Below, piece after piece: positions 47,514 through 55,599 of a DNA stretch of 64,000 nt (position 1 is the first letter of the stretch; the number at the start of each line of letters is the position of its first letter). The position numbers and the translations under genes were made by a program. This DNA comes from Cyclobacteriaceae bacterium (lineage in GTDB: Bacteria > Bacteroidota > Bacteroidia > Cytophagales > Cyclobacteriaceae). The stretch is from NCBI GenBank assembly GCA_016787755.1, contig JAEUUA010000017.1, forward strand, positions 1 through 64,000. Direction: 5' to 3'. The notes beneath the pieces were generated by a model. It saw only the letters and a program-made list of their open reading frames with translations, made no database searches and had not been told where the DNA came from.

Positions 47514-48807
47514 GATAAAACCCATTCGAGCATGGCGTTATAACGAAACGCTGAATCAGAAAATTGATGACCTCACTTCACCCTTGTTTGATGTGGTTTC
47601 GGAACGGCAGCGAAAAGCATTGTATCAGAATCCGTACAACTCTATCCATCTGTCGGTTCCTCAAGGCCCTGAGGCAGCTACAAAAGCAGGGGTATTACTA
47701 CAGGAATGGAAGGAAAAAGGAATCATTGTACAAGATAAGCTGCCTTCTATTTATGTGTACTACCAATATTTTAGATTAGCCGGTGCTACCAAAGAATATT
47801 GCCGCAAAGGTTTTATCAGTCACATCCGAACGTATGATTGGGAAGATCATGTGATTTTAAGGCATGAAAATACAATTCCTAAATCTGTGAATGATCGGAT
47901 TGAACTCCTTGAAACCACAGAACTGCACGTTAGTCCAACACATGGATTATATACAGATCCTTCGCATGAATTAGAAAAATATATGGATGAAGCCATCACC
48001 GCTCCGATCTATGAAGGGGAGGATTACCAAGGGGTGCGCGATGTATTGGCTGTTATCCAGGATGCGTACGTCATTCAAAAATTCATCGATTTAATAAAAG
48101 ATAAAACAATTATTCTGGCAGATGGACATCATCGTTATGAAGGGTCTCTGCTTTACAAGAAAAAAAGAAAAGCTCAAAATTCTGATCACGAAGGCACTGA
48201 AGGATATAATTTTCATTTGATGTATCTGACCAATACCGAATCTGATGATTTACGAATCCTCCCCACCCATCGATTAATACAAAATATTTCAGGGTTTGAT
48301 GAAAATCAGATTGTTGAAAAACTGTCCGTTGATTTTGTGATCAAAGAAATAGAAGATGCCGATACGCTAAACGAAATCATTGTCGGTAAAAAATGGGCCT
48401 TTGGAATTCTCTTCAAAAATCGAACGCTTAAAATTCGATTAAAGTCTGAGTCCTTTCAAAAAATGAAATGGAACTTTCCTGAGGAAGTGAAAGCGATAGA
48501 CCTCACGGTGCTTCATTATTTTATCATTGAGAAAATCCTGGGAATACCTGGTAAAGATCAGCGAAAATCTGAAAACATTTCATTTGATCGAAGTTTTTCA
48601 GATTGTCTTACGAAAGTAATTAAAGAGGAGGTACAGATGGCTATCATTACCCAAGACATCTCCATCGAGGAAGTAAAGAAAGTGTGTGCCAGTGGATATA
48701 CCATGCCTCAAAAGTCAACCTATTTTTATCCCAAAGTAATTTGTGGATTTTTATTTAGCTCCATTAAAGAACATGAATTTCAGTCGCCCACTTATTCTCG
48801 CTTCTAG
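47506..48807 (+). CDS. DUF1015 family protein
   Basis: A 433-residue DUF1015 protein: N-terminal KPIRAWRYN and LSVPQG, and the central ADGHHRYEGSLLYKK motif of this family. Its ATG overlaps the accC stop by 8 bases, and the Maf gene starts 35 bases before its end, so it sits in a tightly packed unit. Biochemical role unknown in general. Confidence 0.9.
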   Translation: MAEIKPIRAWRYNETLNQKIDDLTSPLFDVVSERQRKALYQNPYNSIHLSVPQGPEAATKAGVLLQEWKEKGIIVQDKLPSIYVYYQYFRLAGATKEYCRKGFISHIRTYDWEDHVILRHENTIPKSVNDRIELLETTELHVSPTHGLYTDPSHELEKYMDEAITAPIYEGEDYQGVRDVLAVIQDAYVIQKFIDLIKDKTIILADGHHRYEGSLLYKKKRKAQNSDHEGTEGYNFHLMYLTNTESDDLRILPTHRLIQNISGFDENQIVEKLSVDFVIKEIEDADTLNEIIVGKKWAFGILFKNRTLKIRLKSESFQKMKWNFPEEVKAIDLTVLHYFIIEKILGIPGKDQRKSENISFDRSFSDCLTKVIKEEVQMAIITQDISIEEVKKVCASGYTMPQKSTYFYPKVICGFLFSSIKEHEFQSPTYSRF

Positions 48808-49339
48808 TTCACCACGCAGGCAATACCTGATGAAGGAAGCTGGGTTTCAATTTGCCATTCAGGTGCCTGATATTGATGAGTCGTTTCCCCACGAGTTACC
48901 GGTAAATTTTGTACCTAAATATCTGGCTGAGAAAAAAGCGAAAGTATTTCAATCGAAACTGACCAACGAAATTGTAATTACTGCGGATACGATTGTCATA
49001 CTCAATAGTGCCATCTTAAACAAACCCCGCGATCGTGGAGAAGCCATAAGCATGCTTACTCGGTTGAGCGGACAAACTCATACCGTAATTACTGCGGTGT
49101 GCCTGCTCTCCTGTGAAAAGCTGGATTGCTTTGATGATTATACCAAAGTGACCTTTAAAAAACTCACGAAAGAGGAAATTGAATTTTATGTAGACACCTA
49201 TCAACCGTATGATAAGGCCGGAGCCTATGGCGCCCAGGACTGGATCGGCATGGTAGCTATAAAAAAAATTAATGGCTCATATTTTACAGTGATGGGCATG
49301 CCTATGCATTTGGTGTATTCGCATCTTAAAGACTTTTAA
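48773..49339 (+). CDS. maf: Maf-family nucleotide pyrophosphatase
   Basis: A 188-residue Maf/YhdE-type protein: LASSSPRRQYLMKEAG at the N-terminus, the catalytic TADTIVILN Asp, and KAGAYGAQDWIG near the end. Hydrolyses non-canonical or pyrimidine nucleoside triphosphates. The ATG at 48773 gives the family start and overlaps the DUF1015 gene by 35 bases; an ATG at 48743 is too early. Followed after three bases by a CPBP protease gene. Confidence 0.93.
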   Translation: MNFSRPLILASSSPRRQYLMKEAGFQFAIQVPDIDESFPHELPVNFVPKYLAEKKAKVFQSKLTNEIVITADTIVILNSAILNKPRDRGEAISMLTRLSGQTHTVITAVCLLSCEKLDCFDDYTKVTFKKLTKEEIEFYVDTYQPYDKAGAYGAQDWIGMVAIKKINGSYFTVMGMPMHLVYSHLKDF

Positions 49340-49342
49340 TGC

Positions 49343-50275
49343 GTGAAGAAAATCCTGTCACTCGTAAAGGATCACCTTCAGCAGGATTTTCAACGTACCT
49401 ATTACCTGACTGTTGGTTTATTCCTGTGCACAACGCTGATTCTTAATTATTCAATAAATCTTGAGAATGCATGGATTGATCGATACACGGGCAACCCCAT
49501 TCGCATTCTATTTTACTTTCTTCTTTATGGAGTAGGCTATTATGTGACTTGCTTGTTGGTATCCCACTTCAAACTAGAAAAAGATTTTTGGCGATCTCAA
49601 TCATTCTGGATTTTTTCTCTCTTTGGATTATTCCTCCTTTCGTTGGATCGGGGATTTCCGTATCAGCAGATTTTGGTAAACTCATTCCATCTGCCCTATT
49701 CTGTTTACATATGGGTATACAAGATGACTTCACAGGTCTTGTCATTCTTATTCATCTTCGCACCCCTTCTGCTATTTTACAGGAAACATGATAAAGTTGG
49801 GTCGGCATTTTATGGATTAACTGCCAGAAGCAATGTCAAGCCTTATCTGTTTCTCTGGCTTGCCTTGGCACCCGTAATCCTGTTAAGTTCCCTTCATGAG
49901 AGTTTCACAAACTATTATCCGGTATACAAAACAAACCAGGTTGCTGAAATATGGGATTGGCCGGAAATTGTTCCTGTTATTCTTTTCGAGCTATTCTATG
50001 GAATCGATTTTCTAAATGTTGAACTTCTCTTCCGTGGTTTTTTTGTTTTGGGAATGGTTCAGATACTGGGTAAGCATGCGATAATCCCAATGGTAACAAT
50101 TTATTGCTTTCTCCATTTTGGAAAACCGGCCGGTGAAGCCATCAGTTCCATTTTTGGCGGGTATGTTTTAGGTGTTATTGCACTATACACCCGCTCAATT
50201 TGGGGTGGTATCCTTATTCACGTAGGGGTAGCGTGGATGATGGAAGCCGCAGCTTATGTGTCCAAACTGTTCTGA
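49343..50275 (+). CDS. CPBP family membrane metalloprotease
   Basis: A 310-residue integral membrane protein with 8 or so helices and a degenerate CPBP/Abi site: NVELLFRGFFVLG (Glu and Arg of EExxxR are partly kept as VELLFRG), FLHFGKPAGE with the His, and the final GGILIHVGVAWMM. The start is GTG (49343). CPBP enzymes cut prenylated or membrane proteins or act in bacteriocin immunity. It ends inside the convergent glycosyltransferase gene (22-base overlap). Confidence 0.8.
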   Translation: MKKILSLVKDHLQQDFQRTYYLTVGLFLCTTLILNYSINLENAWIDRYTGNPIRILFYFLLYGVGYYVTCLLVSHFKLEKDFWRSQSFWIFSLFGLFLLSLDRGFPYQQILVNSFHLPYSVYIWVYKMTSQVLSFLFIFAPLLLFYRKHDKVGSAFYGLTARSNVKPYLFLWLALAPVILLSSLHESFTNYYPVYKTNQVAEIWDWPEIVPVILFELFYGIDFLNVELLFRGFFVLGMVQILGKHAIIPMVTIYCFLHFGKPAGEAISSIFGGYVLGVIALYTRSIWGGILIHVGVAWMMEAAAYVSKLF

Positions 50276-51255
50276 AGTGAGCTAGAAGCAATTGTTGTCG
50301 CACATTTGAAATGTCCTTCAGGGCATGCTTTGTGCCCATGCAACCCACAGGGCCTGCAACTAAGTTTTTCTTTCGTTTGAACAATGAATGATTTATCAGA
50401 TAAAGGACCAAATCCAAATGACGGTACCGTAGAACAGTAAATGGCAGTTACAGGCGCATTCATTGCCGAACCAAGATGCATGGGAGCAGAATCATTTACA
50501 AAATTCATCATCGCTCCTTTCATAAGGGCGGCCGACTCCAAAAAACTTAGTTTGCCTGCCAGATTGATAATACGTGCATTCCCAACTTCCGATACAATGC
50601 GATCACATATTAGTTTATCAGATGGTGCTCCTAACAAATAAATAGGGTCAAATTGATGTGGAACTGTTTTTATGAAGTCTATCCATTGGTTAGTCGGGAA
50701 CTGCTTTGTAAACCACACTGATGTTGGTGCCAGACAGAGATATTTTTCAGATTGAAATTTCCTGATCGCTTCAAAATCGTTTGGCGAAGGATAGAGTCTA
50801 GGCAACGTTCGAATTCCATCCGTTAAAGAATCAATCAATTTTTGATTTCGATCGATTTCATGCAACCCTGAATCAAGCTCATGTTTCACTTTTAGACTAA
50901 ACGCAAATGACCAGGGGTTTTTTTCAAACCCAATCTTAAGTCTGGCTCCTGAAAAGGTCGTAATCAATCCTGAACTCGCAAAGCGATGAACATTAATTAC
51001 CACATCGTACTTTAAGGATCGAACTTTGCTAATAAGGGTAAGCAGATTTTTTATTTTTCCCTTCTTCTTATCCCAAATCAACACATTTCTTAAATGGGGA
51101 TGTTGGGTTAACAGTGTTTCATTACCCTTGCGCAGAAGAAAATCAATGGCAGCATCGGGATGCGCGGAGTGTAACTTCTCAATTATAGAAGTTGCCAGAA
51201 TAACATCTCCAATAAATGCAGTTTGAATAAGTAAGAAAGACTTAGGGGACGGCAC
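50254..51255 (-). CDS. glycosyltransferase family 9 (heptosyltransferase-like)
   Basis: A 333-residue GT9 protein: LLIQTAFIGDVILATSI at the N-terminus (typical of WaaF/WaaC-like proteins), CLAPTSVWFTKQFP and VNDSAPMHLGSAMNAPVTAIY (key part NDSAPMHLGSAMN). Cys-rich C-terminus (LSCRPCGLHGHKACPEGHFKC), as in many heptosyltransferases. Probably adds heptose or a related sugar to a lipopolysaccharide core. Second in a unit after ppa (5-base gap). It overlaps the convergent CPBP gene by 22 bases. Confidence 0.88.
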   Translation of the reverse strand: MPSPKSFLLIQTAFIGDVILATSIIEKLHSAHPDAAIDFLLRKGNETLLTQHPHLRNVLIWDKKKGKIKNLLTLISKVRSLKYDVVINVHRFASSGLITTFSGARLKIGFEKNPWSFAFSLKVKHELDSGLHEIDRNQKLIDSLTDGIRTLPRLYPSPNDFEAIRKFQSEKYLCLAPTSVWFTKQFPTNQWIDFIKTVPHQFDPIYLLGAPSDKLICDRIVSEVGNARIINLAGKLSFLESAALMKGAMMNFVNDSAPMHLGSAMNAPVTAIYCSTVPSFGFGPLSDKSFIVQTKEKLSCRPCGLHGHKACPEGHFKCATTIASSSLQNSLDT

Positions 51256-51260
51256 AAGAC

Positions 51261-51791
51261 TTAAAACTTGGTTTTGTAATAATCCAACGCCTGGGTAACA
51301 ATATCCATAGCAATTTTCTTCCCTTGAAAATCTGGAACGGTAACAACCTTATTCTCTAGCTTCTTATAGCTCTCAAAAAATTCCTTCAACTCGAGTTTAA
51401 AATGAGCAGCCAACTCACTGATATCATTCAGGTGTTTTGTATTGGCGTCATTTACCGCTACAGCTAATATCTTATCATCCGCTAAACCTTGATCGATCAT
51501 ACGCATGACTCCGATTACCCGGGCAGGCACCAAACACAAAGGTTGAATGGATTCGCGACACAAAATCATAATATCCAATGGATCGTTATCTTCGCCTAAA
51601 GACTTCGGAATGAATCCATAATTGGCTGGATAGATTACTGATGAGTATAAGACCCGGTCTAGCTTAAGAAGTCCAGTTTCCTTGTCTACTTCATACTTGG
51701 TGCGCATGCCTGTAGATATTTCAATAATTCCATTTACAAATTCGGGAGGCGCTGAACCAGCAGGCGCTTCATGCCACGGATGTTGAATCAT
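51261..51791 (-). CDS. ppa: inorganic pyrophosphatase (family I)
   Basis: A 176-residue type I pyrophosphatase with the signature [11 protein letters not shown] and the metal Asp region [15 protein letters not shown]; typical length. Splits PPi to phosphate with Mg. Leads a unit with the GT9 gene 5 bases downstream; preceded by the terminator of the MFP gene. Confidence 0.95.
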   Translation of the reverse strand: MIQHPWHEAPAGSAPPEFVNGIIEISTGMRTKYEVDKETGLLKLDRVLYSSVIYPANYGFIPKSLGEDNDPLDIMILCRESIQPLCLVPARVIGVMRMIDQGLADDKILAVAVNDANTKHLNDISELAAHFKLELKEFFESYKKLENKVVTVPDFQGKKIAMDIVTQALDYYKTKF

Positions 51792-51860
51792 ATCAAATCA
51801 ATTAAGTGTCACGAAGATACCATTTCTGGTCGAGCAAATTCAAAAACTGAACTCAATAAA

Positions 51861-51889
51861 AAAGTCCATCCCGAATTGGAATGGACTTT
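51861..51889 (-). terminator. intrinsic terminator after the MFP gene
   Basis: On the minus strand, stem AAAGTCCAT / ATGGACTTT around a CG-containing loop, followed by T-rich sequence. Separates the TolC/MFP unit from ppa. Confidence 0.85.
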
Positions 51890-51919
51890 CTTCAAGCACA
51901 GAGGATTACCTTCCGCCTA

Positions 51920-53314
51920 TTAGTTTTTCTCTTCTTTCTTTTTCTCTTCTTTCTTGATACTCACCTTTTCGCCTTCCTTCAATCTTTTTGATACAACAAG
52001 AAAAGGCCCTGTGATAACTTCAGAAGTTTCAGTTAACCCAGAGATTATTTCAATGTTGTCATAATCGCTAATACCTGTTTTCACCTCCACCATTTTCGCA
52101 ACTCCGTTTTCATTTACAAAAACAACCACCTTATCCTTCTTTTCAGCAGCCTTCGGCTTACTTGAGTCTGTTACCTGAGGGCGATCGTTATCATCATCAT
52201 TATTTTTAGCGTCATCACCCTTGGCACCAATTCCTTTGTCATCCGGATTGCGTGTTGTAACCGCTGCTAAAGGAACTGACAAAACGTTCTGCTTCCTGGT
52301 CGTAACAATATCAACGCTGGCAGTCATACCGGGGCGAAACGGATATTTATTGCCCTTTTTAATCAAGTCTTCGTAAGAAGATTGAAGGATTAAAATTCTT
52401 ACCTCAAATTCTGTGATTGCATCGGTTGATTGTTTATCTCTTGCTGTATTTGCAATGTTGGTAACCACACCCTTGAATTGTTTGTCAATATTCCCATAAG
52501 CATCCACATCAATAATTACAGAATCACCGTAATGCACACGAACAATGTCGTTTTCATTTACATTAACCCGCACTTCCATTATATTAAGATCGGCAATGCG
52601 CATCATTTCAGTACCGGTCATTTGGGCAGTTCCTACCACTCGCTCTCCTTTTTTAACATTCAACTTAGAAACCACTCCCTTCATTGGTGCGAGAACGGAA
52701 GTTCTACGAAGATTTTCGCGAGCCTCCTTAACTCCTGCTTCGGTGCTGTTAACAATAAACCTTGCAGCTTCCAACGATTGCTCTGCCGACTTAAGATCGT
52801 TTTTGGCAATCTTAAAGTTCTGTTGTGCCAGTTGCCAGTCGGACTCGGATATCACTTTCTCACTCCATAATTTTTCCTGACGTTGGTAATCTTGCTCGGC
52901 ACGTATATAGGTTGCCTGAGCGCGTGCTAACGAAGCTTTCGCAGATTCCATATTTGCCTGCTGCTGACTCAATCCTGCTTCTGATCGTTCCAATTGACTT
53001 AACAAAATATCAGGTCTGATTTTTACAAGTACCTCCCCTAGTCGAACTGAATCACCATCCTCCACCGCTAACTCAATAATTTCACCCGATACCTCAGGAG
53101 CCAATTTAACTTCTGTTACAGGCTGCACGGTTCCTGACGCACTCACTTTCTCAGTGATGGAGACCTTTTTGGCCTTCGCCACCTCAACTTCTATTGTCTT
53201 TGGTTTACCAATCCAGCCCTGCGATTTACCGATTATGAGAAATATTATGAGAAATGCTACTACACCAATACCGATGTACAATAACTTATTCGACTTTTTC
53301 TTTTGCTTTGCCAT
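51920..53314 (-). CDS. periplasmic adaptor (MFP/HlyD-type) of an efflux system
   Basis: A 464-residue membrane fusion protein: N-terminal anchor (about 10-29), a lipoyl domain split by a coiled coil (residues about 100-200; ARAQATYIRAEQDYQRQEKL in part), beta-barrel and membrane-proximal parts, and a lysine-rich C-terminus. Most like the MacA group (GTVQPVTEVKLAPEVSGEI in part). It follows tolC by 13 bases. No ABC or RND inner-membrane pump gene is in the window, so the partner must be encoded elsewhere. Confidence 0.9.
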   Translation of the reverse strand: MAKQKKKSNKLLYIGIGVVAFLIIFLIIGKSQGWIGKPKTIEVEVAKAKKVSITEKVSASGTVQPVTEVKLAPEVSGEIIELAVEDGDSVRLGEVLVKIRPDILLSQLERSEAGLSQQQANMESAKASLARAQATYIRAEQDYQRQEKLWSEKVISESDWQLAQQNFKIAKNDLKSAEQSLEAARFIVNSTEAGVKEARENLRRTSVLAPMKGVVSKLNVKKGERVVGTAQMTGTEMMRIADLNIMEVRVNVNENDIVRVHYGDSVIIDVDAYGNIDKQFKGVVTNIANTARDKQSTDAITEFEVRILILQSSYEDLIKKGNKYPFRPGMTASVDIVTTRKQNVLSVPLAAVTTRNPDDKGIGAKGDDAKNNDDDNDRPQVTDSSKPKAAEKKDKVVVFVNENGVAKMVEVKTGISDYDNIEIISGLTETSEVITGPFLVVSKRLKEGEKVSIKKEEKKKEEKN

Positions 53315-53327
53315 TAGAGTTTAGATA

Positions 53328-54776
53328 TTAATATTCAATTGGTTTTCCCTGATAAAAATCCAGCACCTTCTTTTTGAAGATGAAATCATATTTCGCTCGC
53401 ACTAAATCTGATTCTGCCTGGAAGAGCGCATTCTCCGCAGTTTGATATTCTACAAAATTTACAGCGCCAAAATCGAAGCGTTGTTTTGACATGCGAAATG
53501 CTTCTGTTCGGGCCTTCACCTGTTTCATTGCCGATTGATAGGTTTTTGCTGCAGCGGAGGCATCATTAAACGCAGACTCAATCAGTTGCCGCAATTGATT
53601 CTCCGTATCCTTTAAATTGATAGTTGCTTGCTCATTTAAAATAATGCTCCGCTGAACGTTAGCCCTGGTCGAGTATCCGTTAAAGATTGGAATTTGCAAA
53701 CTCAAGGATGCCGAACGGGCAATGTTATTCTTTATTTGATCTGAAATGCCATACCCATCAACTGTTGTACCTGATGGTACCTGAGTATCTCTGAATACAG
53801 GGGTGTTTGATCCTTGCACATACCCAACCTGCACCGCTTGTATGGTGGGGGCTCCTCCATCAGCAATAAAGCGGGCACGATCAGCCGCACTCGAATAGTT
53901 GCTAAATAAGTTTCCGTTTAAGCTCAAGCGTGGATATAATGATCCTCGTGATACCTTTACATTCAATAACGAGCTTTGAAGTTTAATGCGCGCACTTTTC
54001 ACCTGAGGCAAAATTTCATAGGCAGCTTCATAAACCTGCTCAGGGGTTTCTGTCATTACCAATTCACTTTCAATATCCAGTTGTGGCACTTCAATGTCCA
54101 TAGTGGTTGCGGCAGGCAACTGTAAAGCTTGTTTTAATTGAAGGATCGAGATGTTTAATGTGTTTTCTCTATTAATCTGATTTAGTTCGTTAGTAGCTTG
54201 TTGCGCTTCAAGATCAAGTACATTCCCTATAGGAACTGAACCTGCTTCAGCGAGTTTTCGTGTTCGTTCTAATTGTTGCGTTGTGGTGGCTAATTGCGAC
54301 TCTGCGTTTTGCAATAACTCTTTATTGAAAATTACGCTTGTGTAGAGAGTGATCACATTTAAAATTACGTCATTCTTTGCCTTATTAAAGTCCTCGGTTG
54401 CCGCATCGTTATCTAAACTACTTTGCTTGTACGTATTGAATAACCTAAATCCATTGAATAAAAGAAGGGAGGTGCTCGCATTTACGTTGAATGAATTAAT
54501 TCGCTGAGTAATAAACAAGTTGGTGGTGGGGTCAATACTTCTACCCCAGTTATAGCCAAATGAACTACCCCCATTTAGCGTTGGCAACAATTGATACTTT
54601 GACTGGCTTAGATTAACCTGACTAGTCTCTACATCCAGAAGACTCCTTTTAACATTCAAATTGTTTTGCAAGGCATAGTCAATACACTCCTGCAACGTCC
54701 ATACTTTTCTATCCTGTGCATGCGCGCAAATACCCGTGATTAATGCCAGGGTTACAAAAATTACTCTCTTCATCAT
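53328..54776 (-). CDS. TolC-family outer-membrane efflux protein
   Basis: A 482-residue TolC-like protein: signal peptide (about 1-20), then the two repeated coiled-coil/beta units, seen as WTLQECIDYALQNNLNVKRS near the start and FDFGAVNFVEYQTAENALFQ near the end. It forms an outer-membrane channel with an adaptor and a pump. Between sdaAB (3-base gap) and the MFP gene (13-base gap) on the minus strand. Confidence 0.92.
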   Translation of the reverse strand: MMKRVIFVTLALITGICAHAQDRKVWTLQECIDYALQNNLNVKRSLLDVETSQVNLSQSKYQLLPTLNGGSSFGYNWGRSIDPTTNLFITQRINSFNVNASTSLLLFNGFRLFNTYKQSSLDNDAATEDFNKAKNDVILNVITLYTSVIFNKELLQNAESQLATTTQQLERTRKLAEAGSVPIGNVLDLEAQQATNELNQINRENTLNISILQLKQALQLPAATTMDIEVPQLDIESELVMTETPEQVYEAAYEILPQVKSARIKLQSSLLNVKVSRGSLYPRLSLNGNLFSNYSSAADRARFIADGGAPTIQAVQVGYVQGSNTPVFRDTQVPSGTTVDGYGISDQIKNNIARSASLSLQIPIFNGYSTRANVQRSIILNEQATINLKDTENQLRQLIESAFNDASAAAKTYQSAMKQVKARTEAFRMSKQRFDFGAVNFVEYQTAENALFQAESDLVRAKYDFIFKKKVLDFYQGKPIEY

Positions 54777-54779
54777 AGG

Positions 54780-55457
54780 TTATAAAACAATATCCGGTAT
54801 ATAAATTACTTCTTTGACCCAACTTAGACTCCTGAGATAGTCAAATGTTACAGTTTTTATCCCTGAGTCCATCTCTATTACTAAGCAAGCCATGTCGTTT
54901 TTCCCTTTACGGGAAACAGACATGGTAGCAATATTGCAATCATCATGTGCCAACACATTAGCTATAAATGCTATACTGCCTTTTGTATCATCGGCAAAAA
55001 TAATAAGAGTATGCAGGCTGGCAGAAAAATCTGCCTTAAATCCATTTACTTCTGCAATGTTAATAATACCACCGCCCTTACTCTCACCTAATACTTCAAT
55101 GGCTCGTTTCCCCTTAACCAACTTCAACCGAATTGAATTGGGATGGAGGGCAGATGCATTACCCACTGATCTAAACTGGTACTTTAAGCCCGTATGGTCA
55201 GCCAGCTCTAAAGACTGACGGATTCGTATATCATCCGTTTTTAGATCCATTAACCCGGCAATAATAGCGCAATCACTTCCATGCCCCTCGTAGGTTCTGG
55301 CGAAGGAATTGTAGAAGGTAATATCTGCTTGTTCGGGGATATCACCCAGTATTTTTATGGCTGCTCGTGCAATCCTCACTACTCCTGCTGTATGAGAGCT
55401 TGATGGACCGATCATCACGGGACCGATCATATCAAAAATGCTACTCTTTTCAGCCAT
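54780..55457 (-). CDS. sdaAB: L-serine dehydratase, iron-sulfur-dependent, beta subunit
   Basis: A 225-residue beta subunit: IGPVMIGPSSSHTAG near the start and a C-terminal ACT domain (about 148-225, TLIIFADDTKGSIAF in part). With the alpha subunit (SdaAA, 4Fe-4S) it deaminates L-serine to pyruvate. No alpha-subunit gene is next to it here, although the two are usually adjacent. It heads a run with tolC (3-base gap). Two direct copies of AGGGTATT, 21 bases apart, lie upstream. Confidence 0.93.
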   Translation of the reverse strand: MAEKSSIFDMIGPVMIGPSSSHTAGVVRIARAAIKILGDIPEQADITFYNSFARTYEGHGSDCAIIAGLMDLKTDDIRIRQSLELADHTGLKYQFRSVGNASALHPNSIRLKLVKGKRAIEVLGESKGGGIINIAEVNGFKADFSASLHTLIIFADDTKGSIAFIANVLAHDDCNIATMSVSRKGKNDMACLVIEMDSGIKTVTFDYLRSLSWVKEVIYIPDIVL

Positions 55458-55499
55458 ACGCGGTTAATAACGGGGATATTGAGAAAAGGATTTCTTTTG

Positions 55500-55528
55500 A
55501 GGGTATTATGTCCCCCAATAAGGGTATT
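55500..55528 (-). promoter_or_regulatory. direct repeat upstream of sdaAB (AGGGTATT x2, 21-base spacing)
   Basis: AGGGTATT at 55500-55507 and again at 55521-55528, i.e. start-to-start 21 bases (two helical turns), in the leader region 43-71 bases before the sdaAB ATG. Could be a paired protein-binding site; not tied to a known regulator. Confidence 0.35.
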
Positions 55529-55599
55529 TTTTACTAAACCGCAAAAATAGCTGTTTTGAGTAATGATCTCTCATTAAAATCAATTTTTCCCAACAACTC

